In this document: piece after piece, positions 8,361 through 18,960 of the stretch
Numbering within the stretch: the first letter of the stretch is position 1
Layout of the letters: each line of letters starts with the position of its first letter
Assembly (NCBI GenBank): GCA_029216955.1
Contig: JANAVB010003400.1
Coordinates: forward strand, 15,239,261-15,303,260
Reading direction: 5' to 3'
DNA: 64,000 nucleotides
From: Iris pallida
Taxonomy: Eukaryota; Streptophyta; Magnoliopsida; Asparagales; Iridaceae
Made by a program: the position numbers and the translations under genes
Notes under the pieces: model-generated
Seen by the model: the letters and a program-made list of their open reading frames with translations, nothing else
Told to the model about the DNA's origin: nothing
The model's database searches: none

Positions 8361-9728
8361 ATGCCGCCGAAAAAACAACGACCGTCGTCGAAGGGGAAGA
8401 ATCCACAAAGGGATGCGTTACAGGCCCGAAGGGCAGAACTTGAAAGGGCGGCAAAAACCAAGATTATGGTCGCTAGGGCAGAGGCGGAAGCAGCGACGGC
8501 GGCAACGACGATGAAAGCGGAGGCGGCAGCCAAGCCACGTGCAAAAAAGGCTAAAAACACTCATTGCTCGACAAAGACCGGAAAATCTATCTTCGATACA
8601 GAGTCGTCAGAAGACTCAACTTATGAAGATCGAAGGCGTGCTCAAGCGAAGGCTAAGGTGGCAATGGATACAGAGTCATCAGCGTACTCTGTAGATTTTG
8701 AATCCTCATCAGAAGAGGAAAATGAAGAGGAAGAGCAATCATCAAATAAGTCCCAGGCTGAAGAGGAGGTAAAAAAATTTAAAGACTCTAAAACTAAGAA
8801 GATTTACATTAAATATTTCAAGAAAAAGGCTGTTATGCCTGAAAGATCAATTAAGATGGATGATGTCGAAGACGAAGCTTTCTTGGATATATTGAAATTC
8901 TATCAATTGGAGAAACTGAACAAATTCTGTCTTGAGAAAATCTCCCAAACAATAGTAAGAGAATTTTACTCAAATCTTTCGGCTGAAATTAAAGAAAAAG
9001 AAGAGGATCAACCACTGGTGTTTATGAGAGGGAAACTGATTAGGGTAAATGCTGCTGTCATCAACGAATTTTATGGATTTGATCCAGTTCCTGAGTTTGA
9101 TATGAAAGATATTGATAATGTTTCCATGACAGATGCAATTTATGAAATTACAGGTATTACAATGGGTGCAAAGTCCCCTCACAATGTATACAAAGATCAA
9201 CTAAAAACTTTGTATAAATTGTTGCATGCCTACGTATCTCAAACACTCAACCTTACTGGACATGAGTTTTTCATCCATCCCGAGAGAGTAAAATTTCTTT
9301 ATTATATGGGGAAGAAAAAAAGGATGGATATAGGTTCCTACATGTTCAGTAGAATGATGCATCTCGTGGGAAAATCAACTGCAAGGACAGCTCTCCCTTT
9401 CGGAGGATTTGTATGCTCGATGGCTAATAAACATTCTGTCCCAAGCTTAGCAGGGGATGTTTATATTAAAAACAAAGGCCCCATGAGAAAACTAACCTTC
9501 ACTCGAATGTTTGGAAAACGGGTAGCAGCTACAAGCAAACCATCAACATCTGGAAAACCATCAACTTATGGAATCAAAAACACTAAGGACAGGGTTGATG
9601 ATTTATACAATTTTGTTGCTGCAAATTTTGAGAATGTCTTCAAAGAGATGAAGACTATATCCGACAACCAGAAATTGATTCTGGATAAGATTAACCAGAT
9701 AGAGGTTGAATTTGCTGACCAAGATTAA
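8361..9728 (+). CDS. plant transposon-associated protein (PF20167-like), intact
   Basis: A 455-residue uninterrupted frame, the longest intact one wholly inside the window. The N-terminal third is low complexity: Lys/Arg/Ala-rich helix (residues 1-75), Ser/Glu acidic patches (about 95-130, SSEEENEEEEQSS) and a Lys-rich stretch. The middle (about 165-360) has the pattern I associate with the 'putative plant transposon protein' domain: a FYSNL motif near residue 200, VFMRGKLIRV near 220, an Asn-x-Phe-Tyr-Gly-Phe segment, and LPFGGFVCSMA near 345. The C-end (about 410-455) looks like a short coiled coil. No catalytic triad is visible, so it is not an obvious transposase; the family is usually found in degenerate mobile elements and its function is unknown. 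The ATG has A at -3 (accaaaATG) and follows a pyrimidine-rich leader; no introns are needed. Absence of any stop over 455 codons, among decayed neighbours, suggests recent arrival or constraint. Confidence 0.75.
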   Translation: MPPKKQRPSSKGKNPQRDALQARRAELERAAKTKIMVARAEAEAATAATTMKAEAAAKPRAKKAKNTHCSTKTGKSIFDTESSEDSTYEDRRRAQAKAKVAMDTESSAYSVDFESSSEEENEEEEQSSNKSQAEEEVKKFKDSKTKKIYIKYFKKKAVMPERSIKMDDVEDEAFLDILKFYQLEKLNKFCLEKISQTIVREFYSNLSAEIKEKEEDQPLVFMRGKLIRVNAAVINEFYGFDPVPEFDMKDIDNVSMTDAIYEITGITMGAKSPHNVYKDQLKTLYKLLHAYVSQTLNLTGHEFFIHPERVKFLYYMGKKKRMDIGSYMFSRMMHLVGKSTARTALPFGGFVCSMANKHSVPSLAGDVYIKNKGPMRKLTFTRMFGKRVAATSKPSTSGKPSTYGIKNTKDRVDDLYNFVAANFENVFKEMKTISDNQKLILDKINQIEVEFADQD

Positions 9729-10550
9729 GATTTTCCTTCCCTCGTGAAGAATGTAATTGGGACTAACCCAAACTCTTATGTAAAAATACACACTGTGCAC
9801 ATTGACACTCTAATGCTAGCCACCACTTTGAAACTTCTATTTATGTTTCTGGATGTCATTTCTACATATACAGTGAGTCCATACTGACTATAATTTTTCT
9901 TAATCCGTCCCTCAAGGTGTAGGTGAAGGATATTTTGAGAAAGAAGAAGTAGGAAAAAAAATAAGAAGAAGAAGATGGAGATGGCTATGAAGATTCATCT
10001 TTTGAGTTTTAAATGTCTCTTATTTCAATTTGGAAGTAATATTTGACTTGTAATATGGTTCTGAATATTTGTTGGTCATGGCGGTCAAACTAAATTTTGT
10101 GTTTGAAATATTTTAAGACTAAACTTTTCGCTTATACTAAGTGCATAGTTCGTAATTTGTTTTAAAAATGTAATATGGTCTTGAATTTAGAGTAGGTCTG
10201 ATATTTATTTGGATTATTGTATTGTGAATTATGCAGGTTCTATGTTGAATTACTAACGTAGATTGGGCAGATTACTGTAACGTAAATTATGCAGTTTATT
10301 GGACTTGGAATGAAGTATACTTAATTTGATTATGATTTTTTGGTTGAAGCGTTTATTTGGTTGGCAGTTGGCCTTCATAGATGATATTGATATTTTGGTG
10401 TATTCCTTTGATTTGCAGATGCCCATCACAGATTTCATGAGTTCTGGGTGCATTTCTAGGGTTTACAGGTGGCCTCATTACGGATGCATTCCTGGGATCA
10501 CTAAAACTTTATTTGATTGTAATGGGTTTTACTTTCTGCAAAAAAATCAT
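9729..10550. other. AT-rich 3' flank of the 455-aa gene
   Basis: No supported coding region. It may include the 3' UTR; a short open stretch at 10326-10661 has no recognisable features. Confidence 0.4.
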
Positions 10551-10736
10551 TACATCGATGCCATCAGTATGAATTCGATGCCAGTGCCTGTTCATCCCTT
10601 GTTATTGCTGAAGCAAAATTGTAATCTTGCCTGTTCATCCCTTGTTATTGCTGAAACATAATTGTAATCATGCCTGTTTATCCTTTGTTATTGCCATCAG
10701 TACATCGATGCCATCAGTATGAAGTCGATGCTAGTG
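10551..10736. repeat. short tandem duplications
   Basis: tgcctgttcatcccttgtta recurs at about 10587 and 10630 and, diverged, at about 10673 (unit about 43 bp). The flanking tacatcgatgccatcagtat occurs at 10551 and again at about 10701. Confidence 0.75.
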
Positions 10737-10955
10737 TAATGCATAATGTAATGTAAGAAAAATTCTCTTTGATAGTAGGTTAATTATATTCAAACATTCG
10801 CAAGAAATTTTGTTCAGCCATACAGTGGAAGCCTGATAAAATGATATTCGAATTTTCTTGAAAATAATTTAATATTAAATGAATGTACTATGGTAAATGA
10901 TATTAAAAATACTGTAAATATTTGGTAAAAAAAAAAGAGATACTAGAACATTTCC

Positions 10956-11240
10956 AGTCCTAAATGTACCATACTTTGTTAAAAGCACAGAGAGTGTCCG
11001 TTCTCTGTTTTCAAAGAACGGAGAATAGTCATTCTCCAGGTTAAAGGAACGGAGAATGGCCATTCTCCTTGAGAATGGTCATTCTACGTGTTAAAAGCAA
11101 AGAGAACGGCCATTCTCCGTCCATTCGCCGTGTTAAAAGCAAAGAGAATGGCCATTCTTCGTCCATTCGCCGTATTAAAAGCAAAGAGAATGGCCATTCT
11201 CCGTGTTAAAAGCAAAGAGAATGGTCATTCCCCGTCCAAA
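10956..11240. repeat. minisatellite related to 6.1-6.8 kb
   Basis: Starts with cctaaatgtaccat, as in the left array, then alternates gttaaaagcaaagagaatgg with ccattctccgtccattcgcc. Several units form the palindrome ggagaatggccattctcc. The two arrays bracket the interval that contains the inverted-repeat element and the 455-aa gene. Confidence 0.85.
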
Positions 11241-11420
11241 AAAATATTCTCATGGAAAATATTATCTTTAGAAAAGTTAAAAAATAATCCGCCCGACCTC
11301 AGAAGCAGGTTTCCTCAGTTCACCACCACCACCATGACATGTAGCTTTATTAACAAAATATTAAATTGTTAAATGAAAAATAAAATTTCTGACAATGGCA
11401 TGGGCAGTAAAATTAGAGTG

Positions 11421-11567
11421 GCGCCGCTAGTACTTCTCCTTGTTCGATGAGGTCTCGACGACGTCCGACGCAAAGTGGACCGATTCTTCTCGGCGCAGCT
11501 GGTACTCCTCATTGTTCTATGAGGGCTCGACGACGTTCGACGCGATCCGAACCGATTTTTATTTCCT
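11421..11567. repeat. 74-bp tandem duplication
   Basis: Two diverged copies (about 11421-11493 and 11495-11567) share the pattern gtactyctc-ttgttc-atgagg-ctcgacgacg-tcgacgc-gaccgatt. A small CCA/CCG-rich stretch follows. No gene is evident. Confidence 0.7.
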
Positions 11568-11876
11568 TCTTCATCTCTGTTTCTCTTTCCACCACAACCA
11601 CCACCACGACGGCCTGTAACCAAAAAAATTACGAAATATTGAATTGGATGGACGAAAGAGAGAGTAAATATGAGTTAATTTAGGGTGTTCATTGAAAAAA
11701 TTAAAGTGAAGAATGACCTGCTAAAGCAAGTTACCAACAGGTCAAAAGTCTAAATCAGCATTAAATGATGTTTCTACACTATTATTCAATCCGAACCATT
11801 GGATCAACATCCAACGGTCCAAATTTCGGATGTATCGATACATCCATTTCCAGCGGATGTATTGTAGAACGACCCA

Positions 11877-12255
<379 letters not shown>

Positions 12256-12329
12256 TTTGTAAAATCTTATTGATAAACGTTTTCTTTATATAATAAAAAT
12301 ATATATTGTAGGATCGATTGTAGGAACGA

Positions 12330-13440
12330 GTTGTAAACCAGAATACTCTAGAGGGGGGATGAATAGTGTAGGCAGCGGAAATTAGCTATTTAAAAATGTT
12401 AGTAACAAGAGCACAGATAATATATCACAGATATGTAAATGAAAAGTAGAGAGTAGAGAGCAAACGCAAACACAATGATGTATACTGGTTTTTCTCTTGT
12501 GAGGACTAGTCCAGTCGGAAGAACTCTAGCTTCCAGTTGAATCCACTATGGAAAATCACCACAAGTTTTCATCCGAAGTTCTTGCAACTTCTACAACGCG
12601 AGCTTTGATCTGAAGTACTCGACCAACTTCTATTGTGAAGTGTGTACCTTCAATCAAGCCTCTGATTACAACCACTCTAAAACTTCTAGACAATACCGCA
12701 CTGGCAAATTGACTAGAGGATTGTAACTGGCTTGGGATTTGAAAATGAATAGCTCAGAATACTTTGGAAGAAGTAGTAGGCTTATAGAGAAGAGATATGA
12801 AAGTGAATGAGTGAATTGAAATGATAGAAATCCTTCTCTATTTATAGTTTTTTCAAAGGCAGAATTCTGACAGAATTCGGGCAAAATTCGGGCAGAACTC
12901 TATGAGAAAATCTCGTTGGGATCCGTAACTGCAGGAAGACCAAGTTCAAAAAGCAACGTTCACTAACCGAACTCTGGCAGAGTTCTGTTGGAGTTCTGTC
13001 AGGGTTTTTGTAAATTAGTTTTTGGGCTTTTTGAAAAGTCAAACAGTTATGAAGTAGTTTGGACTTTTGTAAGTGGGCTTGTTTTCAAAATGAAAGGGTA
13101 TTTTGAAAACGTTTCTTGGGTAGCCTATTTGCCAGTACGATGCAGTGTAAATCGTATTCCTAGACTCAATAAATATAAAAAATTACATTGATAAAATAGG
13201 AAAACCAAGAACCCTTTGATGACGTCTCTCTTCAGATATTTGAGCAAACTTGAAGACACCTTTTTCCTTGACGGCGGTCGTCCAAATATAAACAGATTTG
13301 AAAATCTGAATACCTTTCGGGGGCTTCGCCCCCGAACCCCTGACGGGGGGCGTTGCCCCCTCGACCCCTGTCCACTGACCGGGCAGCGGAACCCCCCGAT
13401 GCGAGGCCCTGGATAGGTCGTTAGGCGGTTCAGAGAAATC
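12330..13440. mobile_element. repeat-derived, LTR-like segment without coding potential
   Basis: It starts near ctctagaggggggatgaata, a phrase I associate with plant LTR-retrotransposon sequence, and ends in the GC hairpin cluster. The internal stretch gacagaattcgggcaaaattcgggcagaac contains a short tandem repeat. No element boundaries could be verified. Confidence 0.35.
13316..13366. other. two adjacent perfect GC hairpins
   Basis: cgggggcttcgcccccg is a 7-bp stem with a TTC loop; about 16 bases later gggggcgttgccccc is a 6-bp stem with a GTT loop. Composition differs sharply from the flanks. Confidence 0.7.
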
Positions 13441-13930
13441 TTCTTGTATAACGCCGTCTTTGGCCCGTCAATAATTTTTCATTGCATATGTCCTGGTTTG
13501 ACACAGCTTGATCATGCTTACTGCATGTCTATAAGAACATGTTAGACGAACAAAACAATATGATACAAGCATAGCAATATGATATAGAACATTTAGGACA
13601 ATGCTAACATTAGGACAATGCTAAGTTTAAGTAGCAACATGATAGTGATTACATGAATATTAGTGACGTCATTATGTTAAACTCAATTGATTAGCCATAT
13701 TAAAAAATATGATATAATCATTAGGCTAACATATATAACTTATGGAAATTCAAGGAGACAAGAATTTATGTGGGATATAACTTCTCATCAAATAGTTTTT
13801 CTCAAAACCAAGAACAAACAAGCATTGATAGCATAATAGGATTGAAGTATGCTTTCAAATATGATTTCAAAGATTTTGGAAAAGTTAGAATTTTTTTTAA
13901 AATTTTGAAAAAAAATCCAGAAATTCGATA
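13440..13930. other. AT-rich, no gene seen
   Basis: Contains short repeats such as aatatgata and aggacaatgcta. Nothing codes. Confidence 0.5.
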
Positions 13931-13938
13931 AATGAAGG

Positions 13939-14347
13939 TTACAGCAGAGTCTGCAGATGAAATAGTGGGGGTGGTAGAATGTCGTCTCGGTAAAATCTTG
14001 AGGTTTGCGACTGTGACGTCTCGCCTAGATAAGTAAACTGACCTCCATGTGTCGGTGGGGTCCCGTTCGTAGAAGATCCACGTGCAGTTGACGGGGTGTT
14101 CAGGGGAGCGATGTTCCTGTCTTGAGAATCCATTTAACTGCAACAATAAAAAATATTTAACCGCTGAAGAATTTCAAGCAGGATGCAAGTCAAAGATTCA
14201 ATAAAAATCAAGGATAGAGATCAATAATATGTCAAGACATGTGGATGAGATCCTATGGGTCTTCACTACCCTATTCGCAGAAGCACGTCGGTACAGTGAC
14301 GTAACCGAAGTGATTAACGTAGACCTGCATGGGCTACCAAAAAAATT
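13939..14347 (-). pseudogene. 5' end of a second gypsy element: leader and gag N-terminus
   Basis: The minus strand reads, from the LTR edge at 14348, a primer site (14322-14339), a leader, then an ATG at 14131-14133 opening about 64 codons (MDSQDRNIAPLNTPST...), Ser/Thr/Pro-rich like disordered gag N-termini. The frame then decays into AT-rich sequence; no gag domain, protease or pol follows. The leader matches those at 21859-22040 and 26250-26480 in order and motifs (ggatctca-ccacatg, cttgcatc), so the three belong to one family. Confidence 0.6.
14322..14339 (-). other. primer-binding site matching tRNA-Ile 3' end
   Basis: gacctgcatgggctacca on the plus strand, eight bases from the LTR start; differs from the 26481 copy by one base. 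Confidence 0.7.
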
Positions 14348-15240
14348 TGTTACGACCAGTACCCACTTTTTGGATACGAGTCTGTGTCCCAGTCCAGCCT
14401 ACGCCGCAATATCGATAATAGAACGCTGTCTATAAACTCATAGAAGTGAAGATACAACCAATTCCAATAAGTAAAGATACAACTCACAGAAGTAAACTCA
14501 CTTTTCGGATACGAGTCTGTGTCCCAATCAAGACAATCTATATCTCATCCACAGAAGTAAAGATACAACCAATTCCAATAAGTAATAAATAAATACTGAG
14601 AACTGAATACTGAAGAATGATATAAAAAGAAGTTTCAAGTTATCAAGAATTCAAGTCACGTCCGGTGGATACAAGTCCACTACCAGTAGACGAAAGTAAA
14701 CTAAAGACATGAAATAAAATAACTAAGTCCAAACTATGCTAAACATCGAATGACATCATTAGCTACAGTGGTACCGTGATATTTCTCCTACACCTGCTCG
14801 TCTCCACCTGGGTCAACTTCGGCTAAACCTGAAGAGATCATCAGGTCTTTAGGGGACTAGCAATATACAAAGAAATACCTATCTACCAGTTTATCATGCA
14901 TGAAGAAATCTAGGATATAAGCAAGAAAAGACTAAGGAATAACGATACACGAATATGCGGACAACTACGCATAAATGAACTGCTGGAAGAAAACAGGTGA
15001 ACAAGAGATCAACGAATAACCAAACCCCCACCCTTAGTGTGGACTCGCGGGTTTGAACAAATCACTAACCCTCGCCCCTAGTGTGAACTCGCAGGTTTAA
15101 ACAAATCACTAACCCTTGCCCCTAGTGTGGACTCGCAGGTTAGTTCATGGCAATCACTCTCGCCCCTAGTGTGGACTCACATGTGATTCCAAATAGTCAA
15201 CCCTCGCCCCTAGTATGGACTCGCAGGTTGAGAAATCAGA
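14348..15240 (-). mobile_element. 5' LTR of the second gypsy element (right end unknown)
   Basis: Begins tgttacgacc and shares the following cacttttnggatacgagt and agcctacg-cgca phrases with the LTR at 23472. It contains a duplicated agatacaaccaattccaata block (about 14440 and 14560) and the tandem array at 15025. The right boundary was not found and may be well beyond 15240. Confidence 0.55.
15025..15235. repeat. tandem array of a 40-48-bp unit, five copies
   Basis: Each unit holds ctcgcccctagtgtggactc followed by gcaggtt and a variable filler. The fillers repeat parts of each other (caaatcactaaccc), as in an LTR minisatellite. Confidence 0.85.
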
Positions 15241-18010
15241 AACAATGTATAGCAGTTCAGTTATAATGCACTCATTCTACGATACAACTTAATCAAGCAC
15301 ATGTGAGAAACATGTTCAATATGAACTACAAGGCCAACTGTGAACAAGGACTGTATATCAATCAGGCAACTAAACTAGTACACATGATATGAGAAAACAC
15401 ATGTCAATAATCAAATCAAAAGAGACTGGATAATGAAAGAAAATAAGCATGTAAATAAAACTGTAAATAATGACAAGGTATACTTGCTTGTGGTCCTGAG
15501 CTGCGGATACGGTTCAAGTGCTGAGTCAAAGTCTCCAAAACCTATATTATGAATTAACAAATCAATAGATATTTTGGGAAATAGTAATTTACCTATTTCA
15601 TGTTTTAGTTACTAGGTTCAATATTACTCTAACCTATTTTGTTATTAACTTCATTGCCTCATTACATTCATAGGGACTTATCTACTTACCCTTAGATTTC
15701 TATGACTCTCTTACTATTATAGTATTTTTTGCTTTTAATGACACCTTACTCATTGATCTATACATCCCATATGTTAACTTTAGCCTAAACTTGGTTCACC
15801 ATTTCTCTTAACTTCTCTGATGCCTACTTCAATCACTTGTAATGTCGCATCACAGTATCCGAAGCACCCTCTCCTTAGCAATAAATGGCAGGACAACCCA
15901 CACCCTATAGGAACCAGAACTCAGCACTTATATGACCCTAATTTAAAAGCAATGCAAGTTAATGTGCTAAGGTGAAGTTATCAAAATACATATATGATGC
16001 TAACAGGCATATCAAGACTTTGGCTATAAATGGCTAATGAAAGATATCACATGAACAAAGGGGACTCGTGGGTTACTTGGCAGGATGAAAGGGGATAATG
16101 CCCTGTCGATACATGTCTATAGGAACATCTAACAACACTGTCTATAAGGGCAGCAGATGCGTAACCACAGTATTCACATGACCACAATAATAACAGTTGA
16201 AGTTAATGTGGTCATTGTATTTACCCATACATGTTCATGAAGGCATCCACTACTTTATATGTTGACATCCCTATATATGCCCTAACCTTTTAAGTTAGAC
16301 ACCATTCTCACATATAGTTGCTACTTGTTCAAACCTGGCTCTATCCATCACTCTTAGTTTACCTAGCCTGTGAATGCCCAGTATTGCCTACTGATATGTG
16401 GCTGACCTCGAAAGTTACTTAGACTAGAACTCCTATTACTGATACATGGTACTACAAATTTACCCTCATTTGTATTGTCCTTACCTAACTATATTCAATG
16501 CCTTGCCTACCCAGGCTTTCCCCTGCCCTGTCTCTTTCTAGAACCTCTGTTCAGTGGCATGTGCCTCGCATCATAGTCCAAATGCTACATATAGCAGTAT
16601 ATTAAACTGTTACCAAGCCTCTTGGTTTGCCTCACAGGTATTCACCTGACATACATTCTTGCCCTCAGGTTGTTGCTACATGCAACTAATATTGTTGTTG
16701 CATATGGATATAAGGCACGACACATATTCATTCTAATACCTACTAAAAGAACATGTATGTAACACCTACTTAACCTAGTGTCCTACTGAATAGTGGATGC
16801 TCATATGTTTCCCTTGCAATTTGTGCACAAAATGAATAATGTGAGTCAGCGAGTTAGGCCCTATACCATTTGATACCTTCAGTCGAAGGGATAGCACTGC
16901 TACTATGCAGTTATACTTAACTAACCCAGTCACATAGGCTTGTATACAATCTGTTTACAAACTGAAAGGCATTTTGGAGAGTTAAAACAATTCCGAGGAC
17001 CATATCTACATAACCTTCCAAATAACGAAAGATTGCCAACAAGGAACTCAGGGGGAAGACTTATTTAGGGGAAGACATATTCACAACACTTGACTATTGA
17101 AGAACAAAAATGGCTTCCCGCCATGTATAGGAGGTTAACCTTCCTTTCCCCCTACCCTCCAAGTATTTATTCTCTTCATTGTCGACCCATACACTCTGTA
17201 TCAGAGATATCTAGTTCTACTACCTAAAATTTGTAAGACCGTTTATTGAGGGTAACATGGTATTGGAACTTCATTCATATGTGATACTTGTGAAAGAACT
17301 TCTCTGACTCGATTTATCTCATGAGCATCCGCTGACAAATTAAAACGGTGGGAACTTGGATAAAGTGACACTGTTGCACCGATACTTGACTAGGACAATG
17401 GGTATTCACCGGTACACCGCTAGGACATACACACGCACACATGATATAGCCTAACAGTGTAGTCTCCTGCCACCTGTAGAGTTGTCTACATAGGCACACA
17501 TGTGGTCTCTTGCATTTGTATCACCTACATTATTCAGACAATCCCCCAATGTGTATCAGGATACCAGAGCGCATCCTTAATATCATCCCTTACCAGCATT
17601 TAATCAAACACCTAGTCCTATGATATGTTCTAATTTATCTCTTGGGTGAATGATAGAGGATTACCTATTGGTGCACTCCATGCTCTGGGTCGACACGACG
17701 ATGATGATGACACTCCTCTCGACCGCTATCCAATTCCTTCACAGGTAACCGAGGACTTAGGAAGATGAGGAAATTTTATGGTTTCGGGGATCATCTACAT
17801 ATATATCGTAACTTCTTGGATAAGATCGATTGTTAGTAGGATTAGGATGAATCCTAAATTGTATTGGGGGATGATATCGAATACGAGGAGGCCTTGAGGA
17901 GTCGGCCAGGGTTAAGATTTGAATTTGAAAAGTTTTCCTTAAGTCCTTCAACAAATGGTTTTTTGCAAAACCCCTCTATATACTATGGTATGGTTGATAT
18001 ATATATAGTT
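15236..18010. other. 2.8 kb without supported genes
   Basis: Low-GC sequence with no open frame showing domain features. Parts may be the rest of the LTR starting at 14348. A stretch near 17685-17745 includes a short GAT run (acgacgatgatgatgac). Nothing else is recognised. Confidence 0.5.
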
Positions 18011-18015
18011 TCTAG

Positions 18016-18061
<46 letters not shown>

Positions 18062-18278
18062 GCCTCCAACACTTTTGGGCGGCACTTGTTTAGGTCTTCT
18101 TCCAGGTCTCTTGCGTTCCCCTATTGGCGGTCGTAGAGATCTGATGTCATTTTGTGCGCGTCTAGCACTGTTTGTTCCTTTTTTTTTTTTTTTTTTTTTT
18201 TCTCTCTGGAAGCATTTTGCACGCTTCCTTGTATAGGCTTTGACATTTTGCGCCTATTCTTCAATAAAGTGGAGGTTC

Positions 18279-18348
<70 letters not shown>

Positions 18349-18473
18349 CTTATTTATAATCTAAATTTATTTTATACATTTATGTATAAAGAAAATATGA
18401 ATGCTCCCATGTTTGTTGGTCGACGAAAAATTCTAGCAAGTAGTATAAAATGACAAAATATCAATTAATAGCA

Positions 18474-18537
<64 letters not shown>

Positions 18538-18540
18538 CTC
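18010..18540. repeat. three (TA)n tracts, (CA)n and a T tract
   Basis: TA runs at about 18019-18050 (followed by a CA run to 18062), 18283-18342 and 18478-18537; a T tract at 18178-18201. Between them, 18205-18275 carries a small hairpin, ggaagc-loop-gcttcc, and an aataaa about 50 bases later, like a transcript 3' end. Confidence 0.7.
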
Positions 18541-18544
18541 TGGG

Positions 18545-18800
18545 GGTTTACAACATGGAAACTCAATTGGGTGGGACACTAGTGGCATGAGTGTAGTAGG
18601 CTCAAAATCTGTGAAAACCATATATTGGATCGAAAGACTTGGTACGAGGTTGATTCCCCAATTTAAATGGGAAATAACAACAATATTACAGTAGATAGTA
18701 AAAGTAGTTTTTTGACCAGAAACTTGTGCAATAAAAATAGACCAGAACGAAACGTGTTTGAGTGAGATATGGTCATCATGAATGAAGATGGACTCGTGTA
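18545..18800 (-). repeat. LTR-like fragment, inverted copy of 62.8-63.0 kb
   Basis: Read on the minus strand it follows 62805-63020 phrase by phrase: ctatttttattg, tcaaaaaac, ctgtaatatt, gatccaatatatg, gagcctactacac, ctagtgtcccac, caattgagtt. Identity is moderate and the copy stops at a TA tract. Confidence 0.65.
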
Positions 18801-18960
18801 GATCAAACATATAAATTTTTTTGAGAAAATGACATTCGTTGTGCTCCTAAAATCAAAGGTACGGAAAAGGGTATTTATTGATCAAAAATAATAATGGAAA
18901 AATATTATCAATAAATAATTTCAATAAATTTAAAAATAAATTCTAGAAATTTAGTGGGCT

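Noticed and set aside
10326..10661. 111-codon frame
   Set aside because: No domain or composition signal, and it runs into tandem repeats.
15025..15235. CRISPR-like array of repeats and fillers
   Set aside because: Fillers repeat each other, unit spacing varies, there are no cas genes, and the setting is a plant LTR.
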